NCBI GenBank assembly: GCA_019358855.1
Contig: JAHHII010000003.1
Coordinates: 434,001 to 498,000 of the forward strand
Direction of reading: 5' to 3'
DNA: 64,000 nt
Origin: Timaviella obliquedivisa GSE-PSE-MK23-08B
GTDB taxonomy: Bacteria > Cyanobacteriota > Cyanobacteriia > Elainellales > Elainellaceae
In this document: positions 53,948 through 61,363 of the stretch, piece by piece
Position numbering within the stretch: the stretch's first letter is position 1
How the letters are laid out: every line of letters begins with the position of its first letter
The notes under the pieces: generated by a model
Told to the model about the DNA's origin: nothing
What the model saw: only the letters and a program-made list of their open reading frames with translations
Databases searched by the model: none
Translations under genes and position numbers: made by a program

Positions 53948-54685
53948 TTAAGGCAACACGTTAATTTGTCCCCCCACCCAAAGCCTTCCTGGCTCTAGTC
54001 GAAGTTCCTGAAGCTCCACATCAGTTCCTAGCTCCACTTCATAATCCTCCATTTCTGCGAATGAAGTTTCCCCAGCAATACAAGCCCAAAGGTGTGGCTG
54101 TTCCAACTTCAATTGGTTTCCAGAGACAAGGCGCAGTCGTGTCCGCAGCGTTGTAGAAACGGATGGAGTCGATCGCCAATTTAGCTTGAGTGTGACTTGA
54201 TCGTGGTCAATCATCGCCTGAGCCTCTTGCAATGCTAAAGGAGCTTTCATGGCTTGCGCAAGATTTTCAGGCAGCAAACAGGAAAATTCTTTCAGCCAAA
54301 TGGAAAAGAAGTCTGCTAAAGAATTTGCTAGTAAAGGCGATTGAAGCGAAGCATTCAGATCAGTTTCATTCCACCACAATCTGCCGCGAATGGGCACAAC
54401 GTTCAATAACCGCAAGGGTTTCCCCTTTAAAACTTGTCCTAAGTTAATGCGAATGGCTTCTCCTGTTAACTCTATCTGGCTGAGATAAAACCCTTTGTAA
54501 ACCGCTTGATGAGCCCCGATCGCCACTTTAGGAATGTAGCCCGCTAAGATTTGACGATCGCTCCCTTCAATTTGAAACTCTAGTGCTTCCACCGATTCAA
54601 CCTGCGAGCGTAACCAAAGACCTACGGCTGGGGAAAGCACTTTACTAATCAGAGAAATTGAGGGGCGATCGGGCGGGGAAGACAT
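53948..54685 (-). CDS. DUF2993 (LmeA-like) protein
   Basis: 245 residues from the ATG at 54685, chosen because residues upstream of it are not family-like. The DUF2993 fold, a lipid-binding barrel-type domain in LmeA-related proteins, is recognisable from S-P-A-V-G-L-W-L-R-S-Q-V-E-S, L-E-F-Q-I-E-G, G-Y-I-P-K-V-A-I-G-A-x-x-A-V-Y-K-G-F-Y-L-S, and the late W-V-G-G-Q. No clear membrane segment. Function in cyanobacteria unknown. Same direction as the PrsW set, about 100 bp upstream. Confidence 0.82.
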   Translation of the reverse strand: MSSPPDRPSISLISKVLSPAVGLWLRSQVESVEALEFQIEGSDRQILAGYIPKVAIGAHQAVYKGFYLSQIELTGEAIRINLGQVLKGKPLRLLNVVPIRGRLWWNETDLNASLQSPLLANSLADFFSIWLKEFSCLLPENLAQAMKAPLALQEAQAMIDHDQVTLKLNWRSTPSVSTTLRTRLRLVSGNQLKLEQPHLWACIAGETSFAEMEDYEVELGTDVELQELRLEPGRLWVGGQINVLP

Positions 54686-55112
54686 GCAAAATAGAGAAAA
54701 TATGAACTGCTGCCTATGGTAAGGCGGATAGAGAGCAGAAAAAATTGATGTCACAATTTCCTGACATAACCTATGTATGGATCGATCCCAAACTTCATTA
54801 AATGTTATGAATCCTTAACACAACGATCCCCACTTTGGTTGAAAATCCGTCCATCCTTGTGAAATCAAGTCTCCTAGCCTCTTGCGTCTTTAGGCAACTT
54901 TCTGCATGATGATAGACAAAAGCGATCCCCAAGTTTTCAAAGGAAATCTGCTCAACCTGTATTTTTGTGCTTCAGCATAGAGACGCAGCAGTGCAAAGGT
55001 TCAGGGCGATCGAAACTCGTTCACTCAGTAGGGCTTCAAAACCAGTTACCAGACCAGTTACCAGTTAACTGTCTTCGTTATTAAATTAAGTTCTTTGCAC
55101 CCAAAACTCTAA

Positions 55113-55266
55113 AAGGATGTCTGAGAAGTATCAAAGATTCTTACATTCGCCCCCTAACCCCCCATTTTGGGGCAGGGACTTCCGAGCCACTCCTTCTTCA
55201 AAGTCCCCCAAAATGGGGGATTTAGGGGGCGGATTGGATAGCAACTTAGACTTCTCAGACAACCTC
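55113..55266. mobile_element. MITE-like palindromic element, copy E (intact)
   Basis: 154 bp with terminal repeats (AAGGATGTCTGAGAAGT on the left, ACTTCTCAGACAACCTC-like on the right) and the inner palindrome CCCCCATTTTGGGG-type with a small CAG insertion. Flanked by TAA on both sides (55110-55112 and 55267-55269). The rest of 54686-55359 holds a direct CCAGTTACCAG duplication at about 55033-55062 and the leader of the DUF4912 gene. Confidence 0.85.
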
Positions 55267-55359
55267 TAAGAATTTACTGACTAGTGTTAGCAAAAATCTT
55301 CAGCTTGATGCGTTGGCATTAATCTGAGCGTCTTGATGCCACATCCGGAGGTTAATCTC

Positions 55360-56709
55360 ATGTCCATAGAACGTCCCCCCTTAGAAGAAATGACCCTTCG
55401 GCAACTTCGTCGAGTTGCCAGTGAATATGGTGTTTCTCGTTACAGTCGAATGCGTAAAGATCAATTGCTGACCTCGATTCAGGAAGCTCAGCGTCATCGG
55501 CTCCTCAGTTTATCTCGTCCTATAGGGGCTCAAACAGAAGTGGAAGAAGTAAAGTTTGATGTTGGTCAGTCCGATCGCGCTGAGGTTTCCCTAACCGCAG
55601 TAGATGAAGGTTTGGCAGAGTTGCCCCAAGGGTATGACGAGAGCCGCATTATTCTGATGCCCCGTGATTCTCAGTGGGCGTACACCTACTGGGATATCTC
55701 TAATGACCAAAAGCAGGAACTGCGTCACCAAGGAGGTTTGCGTTTAGCGCTACGATTCTACGATGTAACTAATATTGATATCGCCAGCCAAAAGCCCCAC
55801 AGTCTTCAGCAGTACGAGTGCGACGAGATATCACGGGAATGGTACTTACCCGTTCCAGTCAGCGATCGGGAGTACATGGTCGAAATTGGCTACCTCACGG
55901 GCGATGGTCGTTGGCTGCTTTTGGCTCGTTCTGCTCCTGCGCGCATTCCTCCTGTTTATCCCTCTGACTGGACTGACGACCAATTCATTGCCGTTTCTTG
56001 GGATGAAGACTTGCGTAGCAAGACCTTCTTACAACTAGCTAATCCTGCAACAACTAAGCGCCGCGAAAGTAGCCCCCCTGCTTACCAAGAAGCGTTCACG
56101 ATCGCCGAATCCGCTGAGGAGCAGCGCGTAGCGGGTTCTGTCTTTAGTTCTGTGCACCAGGTGCCTGAACAAGCGGTTAGCTCCTATGTTTTCCCTTCAG
56201 GCGCAGGCTGGGCAAGTGCAATTCCTACCACATCTGGGATTGGCATGTCCGGGTCGGGTCTTATGACAGCAGGTGCGGTAAGCACAATGTCGGGGATTGG
56301 GATGTCTGGAATCGGCATGTCGGGGGTCGGCATGTCGGAAATGACAATGTCGGGAGTGGGGATGTCGGGAGTGGGGATGTCGGGAGTGGGGATGTCGGGA
56401 GTAGGCTTCTCTGCTTCTTCAATACGTCCTCGCCAGTTTTGGTTAGTAGCCGATGCTGAACTAATTGTCTATGGTGCAACAGAGCCTGATGCTGTCGTTA
56501 CAATTGGGGGTCGTCCGGTTCAACTCAATTCAGATGGAACGTTTCGCTTCCAAATGTCTTTCCAAGACGGGGTTATTGATTTCCCCATCTTCGCGATCGC
56601 AGCAGATGGGGAACAAAGTCGGGCAGTTCACTTAAAGTTTGAGCGTGAAACCCCTGAGCGTCAAACGAATACAAAGGAAGAAGCGATTCCTGAGTGGGTA
56701 ATGAGCTAA
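55360..56709 (+). CDS. Rho_N / DUF4912 protein with a Gly-Met-Ser-Gly repeat
   Basis: 449 residues from the ATG at 55360 (GGAGG 8 nt upstream). Residues about 5-45 resemble a Rho N-terminal/SAP-like helix unit (M-T-L-R-Q-L-R-R-V-A-S-E-Y-G-V-S-R-Y-S). About 90-225 is DUF4912 (R-D-S-Q-W-A-Y-T-Y-W-D-I-S, W-Y-L-P-V-P, Y-x-V-E-I-G-Y, R-W-L-L-L-A-R-S). Residues about 290-350 are a low-complexity tract with many copies of G-x-G-M-S, encoded by 15-bp near-identical repeats. The last about 90 residues resemble a beta domain (G-G-R-P-V-Q-L-N-S-D-G-T-F-R-F). Function unknown; possibly regulatory or nucleic-acid-binding. Confidence 0.82.
   Translation: MSIERPPLEEMTLRQLRRVASEYGVSRYSRMRKDQLLTSIQEAQRHRLLSLSRPIGAQTEVEEVKFDVGQSDRAEVSLTAVDEGLAELPQGYDESRIILMPRDSQWAYTYWDISNDQKQELRHQGGLRLALRFYDVTNIDIASQKPHSLQQYECDEISREWYLPVPVSDREYMVEIGYLTGDGRWLLLARSAPARIPPVYPSDWTDDQFIAVSWDEDLRSKTFLQLANPATTKRRESSPPAYQEAFTIAESAEEQRVAGSVFSSVHQVPEQAVSSYVFPSGAGWASAIPTTSGIGMSGSGLMTAGAVSTMSGIGMSGIGMSGVGMSEMTMSGVGMSGVGMSGVGMSGVGFSASSIRPRQFWLVADAELIVYGATEPDAVVTIGGRPVQLNSDGTFRFQMSFQDGVIDFPIFAIAADGEQSRAVHLKFERETPERQTNTKEEAIPEWVMS
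56270..56410 (+). repeat. 15-bp tandem repeats coding for G-x-G-M-S
   Basis: About nine near-identical 15-bp units (TCGGGAGTGGGGATG and variants) within the DUF4912 gene, the last four almost exact. Length variation between strains by replication slippage is expected. Confidence 0.75.
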
Positions 56710-56725
56710 AACTTAGGTATTGAGC

Positions 56726-56762
56726 AAAAGCCCCGAAATTCTTCAAGAGCTTCGGGGCTTTT
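56726..56762. terminator. bidirectional terminator between the DUF4912 gene and pth
   Basis: AAAAGCCCCGAA (56726-56737) pairs perfectly with TTCGGGGCTTTT (56751-56762). It ends in T runs on both strands, serving the two convergent genes. Confidence 0.9.
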
Positions 56763-56764
56763 GT

Positions 56765-57385
56765 TTAGACAGGAGTTGCTGTGCGGTTGTTGTAGAGGCT
56801 CATTGCTTTGGGAATACCTTGCTTAAGGCTCATTTCTACAGCCCCTCCAATCAGGTTAAGAACTTCGGGTAAAAGGCGTTCTTCGCTAGATGAGAAACGC
56901 CCCAAGACATGAGAAATAACTTGCTTGTCAGGCTCTCCATCTTTAGGAGCACCAATGCCAATGCGGAGGCGGGGAAAGTTCTGGCTTCCAAGGTGGGCGA
57001 TCGCCGACTTCATGCCATTATGACCTCCCGCCGAACCAGATTGACGTAGCCGAATTTTACCTAGCGGCAAATCCATGTCGTCATAAATCACCAACACTGC
57101 CTCAGCAGGCAATTTATACCAATCCATGACTGCCCGAATGGACTGCCCAGACAGATTCATAAATGTAGTGGGCTTCAGCAAGCGCATCTTACCCGACACT
57201 GCTCGACCTTCCCCAAAAATTCCTTGAAACTTACGATTTTCTGCCAGATTGATCTGCCAGGTACGTGCTAGAGCATCGATCGCCACAAAGCCAACATTGT
57301 GGCGAGTTTGGTCGTACTTGCTGCCAGGATTTCCCAATCCCACAATCAACTGAGGAACCACGACAGGAGTATTGCTTTCGGTCAT
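56765..57385 (-). CDS. pth: peptidyl-tRNA hydrolase
   Basis: Cleaves peptidyl-tRNAs released from stalled ribosomes. 206 residues with G-L-G-N-P-G-x-x-Y-x-x-T-R-H-N-V-G-F (Asn19 and catalytic His29), T-F-M-N-L-S-G-Q, and Y-D-D-M-D-L-P-L-G (catalytic Asp), plus G-G-H-N-G-M-K-S. Last gene of a leftward pair with tatA (18-bp gap). Confidence 0.97.
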   Translation of the reverse strand: MTESNTPVVVPQLIVGLGNPGSKYDQTRHNVGFVAIDALARTWQINLAENRKFQGIFGEGRAVSGKMRLLKPTTFMNLSGQSIRAVMDWYKLPAEAVLVIYDDMDLPLGKIRLRQSGSAGGHNGMKSAIAHLGSQNFPRLRIGIGAPKDGEPDKQVISHVLGRFSSSEERLLPEVLNLIGGAVEMSLKQGIPKAMSLYNNRTATPV

Positions 57386-57403
57386 AGCTTTGGTAGACAG
57401 AAC

Positions 57404-57769
57404 CTAACTCTGCTGCGGTTGATTAACTGGCTCTGCGTTTTCAGGAGCTACGCCTAGAGCTTCTTGGGTGGCTTCCTCATTAGCTTTCTCACTGACTTCT
57501 TCAATCACTTCAGCAGATTCAGCAGAGGTTGCCGCCTCAGAAAGCACCTTTGGCTCTAGGGTTGCTTTCATAGGCTCGTTAATCGTTCTCTCAATCTGTT
57601 CTGCTTCTCGCTTAAACTCACTCTCAAATTCTTTGGAAGCATCTTGAAAGCTGCGAACGGTTTTTCCGAGGCTACGTCCAATTTCTGGCAGCTTTTTGGG
57701 CCCAAAGACCAGCAGGGCTAAGACCATAATCAAAGCCATTTCGGGTAAGCCAATGCCAAAGACATTCAT
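57404..57769 (-). CDS. tatA: TatA/E-type twin-arginine translocase subunit
   Basis: 121 residues from the ATG at 57769 (AGGAAG upstream; an ATG at 57787 precedes it without family support). N-terminal membrane helix (F-G-I-G-L-P-E-M-A-L-I-M-V-L-A-L-L-V-F-G-P-K-K-L-P-E-I-G-R) then the amphipathic helix and a long Glu-rich tail. Forms the pore of the Tat system exporting folded proteins, in cyanobacteria to periplasm and thylakoid lumen. No tatC nearby. Pairs with pth. Confidence 0.94.
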   Translation of the reverse strand: MNVFGIGLPEMALIMVLALLVFGPKKLPEIGRSLGKTVRSFQDASKEFESEFKREAEQIERTINEPMKATLEPKVLSEAATSAESAEVIEEVSEKANEEATQEALGVAPENAEPVNQPQQS

Positions 57770-57810
57770 CTCAACTTCCTCTTGCAATACATGCTAATCA
57801 CTACTAACAC

Positions 57811-57834
57811 AAAAAGCCCCGGACATGCCGGGGA
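57811..57834 (-). terminator. Rho-independent terminator of psbH
   Basis: CCCCGG (57817-57822) pairs with CCGGGG (57828-57833); on the minus strand it is followed by CTTTTTG. About 80 bp after the psbH stop. Confidence 0.8.
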
Positions 57835-57911
57835 CGTTTAAGCAAAGTCGATTTAATTTTGGCAAAGCTCAATACAGCAAAGCTAAAAGTATAGCTAAAG
57901 CTAATAGAACT

Positions 57912-58100
57912 CTACCAATCGACCTTGACGTTCTCCAAAATCAAGGAGGAATTATAGATCTGCAAGATAATTAACAAGAAGACCAAAAACAATCCCATGA
58001 AAACGCCCATTACTGGAGTGGTTCCCCAACCGGGGGAAACTTTTCCATACTCAGCATTGAGGGGCTTGAGGATATCTCCTAACCGAGTCCGCTGTGCCAT
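57912..58100 (-). CDS. psbH: photosystem II protein H
   Basis: 62-residue single-span PSII subunit of the thylakoid membrane. Family sequence: [21 protein letters not shown]-x-P-G-W-G-T-T-P, then the helix [21 protein letters not shown]. Divergent from psbN, the usual cyanobacterial arrangement. Confidence 0.98.
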   Translation of the reverse strand: MAQRTRLGDILKPLNAEYGKVSPGWGTTPVMGVFMGLFLVFLLIILQIYNSSLILENVKVDW

Positions 58101-58179
58101 GAGTGCCCTTTTATAATTCTGATAGGTTTTAACAATCCGTCATATTATAAGAATACTACTATTGAGAATACTTCAACAT

Positions 58180-58311
58180 ATGGAGACTGCAACAGTTATT
58201 AGCATTACTATCGGGGCGTTCCTGGTGGGCATCACGGGCTTATCGGTCTATACTGCTTTTGGACCACCCTCCAAAAGCTTGGATGATCCGTTTGAGGATC
58301 ATGAAGACTAG
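58180..58311 (+). CDS. psbN: PSII assembly protein PsbN (43 residues)
   Basis: A short gene, [20 protein letters not shown] with Y-T-A-F-G-P-P-S and an acidic D-P-F-E-D-H-E-D tail. One membrane helix. Needed for assembly or repair of photosystem II reaction centres in plants; not a stable subunit. Divergent from psbH with 79 bp between, where both promoters must lie. Confidence 0.97.
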   Translation: METATVISITIGAFLVGITGLSVYTAFGPPSKSLDDPFEDHED

Positions 58312-58350
58312 TCTGGGCTAAGGTTTGAACGCTTTATCTTTATTGCAAAC

Positions 58351-58386
58351 AAAAGCGATCGCCTTCTGTAGAGAGCGATCGCTTTT
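58351..58386. terminator. hairpin terminator made of two HIP1 octamers
   Basis: AAAAGCGATCGC (58351-58362) pairs with GCGATCGCTTTT (58375-58386). A 12-bp stem built from two HIP1 sites with flanking A/T runs, working in both directions between psbN and the convergent PEP-CTERM gene. Confidence 0.85.
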
Positions 58387-58423
58387 CAGTCAGATAAATT
58401 CAAATCTAGCTCTTAGTCACGAG

Positions 58424-59227
58424 CTACGCTTGCTCAGCGCCTGCTGCTTGACGACGGCGACGCAGCAACACACCCACTACACCCATACCAACCAGACCCA
58501 AAGTAACAGTAGGCTCAGGCACAGGCTTGATCAAGTTCTCAACGTTGCCTTTGCCAATATCTAAGACAAAAACAGCATCGTTGAAGTCGCGGTCAGACTG
58601 TTGATTGTTACCGCCTTTAGCGCCTTTCTCGCCCCACAGGTCTTCAAAACCTAGCATGATGTAGTTTTCATAAGCATAGGCAACGACATGCTGAAGACCA
58701 TCACCGTTAGACTCGGTCTTAGTTCCAAAGATATTTTGACCGCCACTTTTGCCGTTAGACCTTAGCCAGAAGTCGAGCTGAGTACCAGCCGCGATGTTGC
58801 CCATATTAACACCATCACCCTTCTTGAGAGGCCCATCGCTGTTAGACAGAATAGATTCAGTTGAGGCAATATCGTTAAAGAGCAAGTTGGAAGTTTTTTG
58901 TCCCGTTGCAGAAGTTGCTTCGTAAGCGAGTTGGTTTCTAAAACCAGCGCCTTCATTGATGAAGTAAGCAGAAACGTTATGAGCATATTTCAGGAGAAGC
59001 TTGCTGGGATCAAGCATGACTTGATGCGCACCAGTTAGTTCTAGTCTCTCCTTCTGAACATAGGACTGGAAAGGAACATCATTAAACCCAGTTTGAGACT
59101 TGCTGTAGATGGTGGGCTGTGTCCAAGAGTTATTCCAAGAAAAAGCCGATGCAGGAGCTACAGTTGCGACCATGCCAACAACGGTAGCAGTAGCGGTTAG
59201 TAAGCCAGTCAAAAGTGCAGTTTTCAT
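58424..59227 (-). CDS. exported DUF4114 protein with PEP-CTERM sorting signal
   Basis: 267 residues. Signal peptide (M-K-T-A-L-L-T-G-L-L-T-A, cleavage near A-S-A-F). The middle is a DUF4114-like domain (L-G-F-E-D-L-W with D-R-D-F-N-D-A-V-F, a calcium-binding look). The C-terminus is a PEP-CTERM signal: V-P-E-P-T, one helix (L-G-L-V-G-M-G-V-V-G-V-L-L), then R-R-R-R. PEP-CTERM proteins are processed by exosortase and attached to the surface or matrix. Confidence 0.9.
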   Translation of the reverse strand: MKTALLTGLLTATATVVGMVATVAPASAFSWNNSWTQPTIYSKSQTGFNDVPFQSYVQKERLELTGAHQVMLDPSKLLLKYAHNVSAYFINEGAGFRNQLAYEATSATGQKTSNLLFNDIASTESILSNSDGPLKKGDGVNMGNIAAGTQLDFWLRSNGKSGGQNIFGTKTESNGDGLQHVVAYAYENYIMLGFEDLWGEKGAKGGNNQQSDRDFNDAVFVLDIGKGNVENLIKPVPEPTVTLGLVGMGVVGVLLRRRRQAAGAEQA

Positions 59228-59543
59228 AGGTCAGGTTAATCAGGATCAATTCAGGACAATGGAGTACACATCAAACCACGGAGAGCCGTATGTGTCTTCT
59301 TACACTTTGTAACAAGCCAGTTTGCTGATTGGCTGTTTTTTAAGTAAGCCTTGTTTTGTTCTTCAAAAAGCACTGAAATACTGAGTTTTTGGCTTTTTGT
59401 ACGATCAGTAAAAACCTAGAACATCGGGAGGTTTATTTTTTTGAATACTGAGAAAGTTTGTGTGAAAAAGACGGGCAGAGAACGGAAATGCGATCGCTCC
59501 TTGCCCATCTTAAGTAATTAGCCTGAGATGCTGATGTTTCTGG

Positions 59544-60887
59544 CTATGGAGTTGTGGGAGCTTGAGGAATTATGAGGGGTGGTTGAGGAGTTGTGGGAGC
59601 TTGAGGAATGGTAGGATTCTGAGGAACCGGGGGTAGTTGAGGAATCGTAGAAGGTTGAGGAATGGTAGGATTCTGAGGAATCGGGGGAGCTTGAGGAGTG
59701 GTAGAAGATTGAACCCTGACGCAGTTGAGCATTCTTAGAGTCGCTGCTGCTGCATAGTTGCGCTGGGCGGCACTGTCAGGGACAAAGTTGTTGCCTTGTT
59801 CGTTGAAGGGCGATGCCACCCCGCAGTAGGTGGACATTTGCTCAATTAACGCCCTAGCCCAGTGCGCATTGGTGTCGGCAAAGTTTTGAGCGGGACGATC
59901 GCCTTGAAGTTCTCCCGTTTGACCTTGTAAGATTTTGGCGTACTCTGCGGCTCGGCGCATGACTGCCATGAGTTCTGCCCGCGTAACCGGTTGAGAGGGG
60001 CGGAAACTGCCATCTTGGTAGCCAGTGACGATGTTATTAGCTTTGGCAAATTGAATTTTGGCTGCACTCCAACGAATCGAGGTGACATCGTTGTAGGGGT
60101 TGCCTGTTGCAGGAATGATATTGAGATCGATGTTAGGTAGGCTATCGAGTGCGCCTAATACCATTGAAACAAGCTGTTCGCGCGTGAGCGCAGCTAGAGG
60201 GCGAAAAGTATTATCTTCGGAGAAACCCGAGATAAAGCCAATATCGACGGCTTGATTAATTTCTTCAAGGTAGATGTCATTAAAAGTGTCGTTAAAACGG
60301 CTAACTGGCGCTTCGCTGAGGTCTGCATTGGGATCAATGGGGGCGATGCTGTCGCTAGTGATATAGACATGACCCAGAGTTCGATCGCCCAGAGTCCGTT
60401 TTGTAAAACGCCAGCCTTCATTGAGAGTAATCTTGGCAAAATCTGTGGTTATGCCACCCGTACGACCAATGAGCAGTTCTTCACTACTGCGATCGCGCGG
60501 TGCCCCCACTAGAACTAAGTCTCCTGCTCGGCGCAGAACGCGCAGACTGTAGCGGAGGTCGAGGTCTTCTCCAGCCATACGGACTGAGTAGCCATTGCCA
60601 TCGGTGCTGCGACCACAAATGCCTGTGAAGTCAAACTGGAGCAGTAAAGGACTAATGAGAGTGGGAGCAAAGCCCGATTCTAACCAGCAGGGACGAGCAT
60701 CAGTTATTTGTTCGACCACGAGGAGTTGGTGGGCTTCGCCGTTTCGGTAGGGAGAGGCGATCGCAATAAATCTGCTTTGATCAACTTCTTGTTGACCAAA
60801 TTGACTGACAGCATTACTAGGAAGGATGGCAACTGTGCTGGCTGTCAGAGCGGCGAGGGTTACAACCCAACGAATGGTCGGCTTCAT
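59544..60887 (-). CDS. DUF3747 / SLH surface protein with Pro-Gln repeat tail
   Basis: 447 residues. Signal peptide, then DUF3747 (about 30-175: G-Q-Q-E-V-D-Q-S-R-F-I-A-I-A-S-P, Y-S-L-R-V-L-R-R-A-G-D, G-L-x-L-G-H-V-Y-I-T), three SLH-type repeats (about 205-375: R-P-L-A-A-L-T-R-E-Q-L, F-R-P-S-Q-P-V-T-R-A-E-L, N-F-V-P-D-S-A-A-Q-R), and a C-terminal tract of P-Q-x-P-x-I repeats (about 400-447). Probably an outer surface or periplasmic protein held by the wall. Confidence 0.88.
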   Translation of the reverse strand: MKPTIRWVVTLAALTASTVAILPSNAVSQFGQQEVDQSRFIAIASPYRNGEAHQLLVVEQITDARPCWLESGFAPTLISPLLLQFDFTGICGRSTDGNGYSVRMAGEDLDLRYSLRVLRRAGDLVLVGAPRDRSSEELLIGRTGGITTDFAKITLNEGWRFTKRTLGDRTLGHVYITSDSIAPIDPNADLSEAPVSRFNDTFNDIYLEEINQAVDIGFISGFSEDNTFRPLAALTREQLVSMVLGALDSLPNIDLNIIPATGNPYNDVTSIRWSAAKIQFAKANNIVTGYQDGSFRPSQPVTRAELMAVMRRAAEYAKILQGQTGELQGDRPAQNFADTNAHWARALIEQMSTYCGVASPFNEQGNNFVPDSAAQRNYAAAATLRMLNCVRVQSSTTPQAPPIPQNPTIPQPSTIPQLPPVPQNPTIPQAPTTPQPPLIIPQAPTTP

Positions 60888-61363
60888 AGTCTAGTTCTCA
60901 AGGATAATTCTGAAATAAATTCTGTCATGAAATAGAAAGCTGGAGAGAGTCAACCTATCTCTATGCCTTAGTTTGCTAAAAGTAACGGATTCCTACCACC
61001 CAACTTTATTAATAATCATTGAGAAGCTCGACAACAAGACTAAGGTTTTTAGTGCCCTAGAGTACATTAGTTTTTCTGTCTCTTCGCCTGTATATGGAAG
61101 GCTTTAGGCAGTGTCGCAGCCTGTAGTAGTTGAAGGGGTAGCAACAGAAAAAAATTATGAATGGCAGTAGATTAATGACTTCTCCATAATATTGCTGAGA
61201 ACTAGGTAATGAATGAGACAGTGAATAATTTTTAAAGATGCAGATCAAAGACGAACTCAGTTAGCAATCGTTTTGAATAGTCTTAGAATGCACTCTTAGG
61301 GGTGTGGTATGGAATAGTGCGTTTAAGAATGATTCCTTTGCAGAATGATACGTAGAAAAAATC
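60888..61363. other. intergenic gap, no gene seen
   Basis: 476 bp, AT-rich, holding the leader of the DUF3747 gene (left) and the hybrid kinase promoter region (right). No convincing ORF, hairpin or repeat. Confidence 0.6.
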
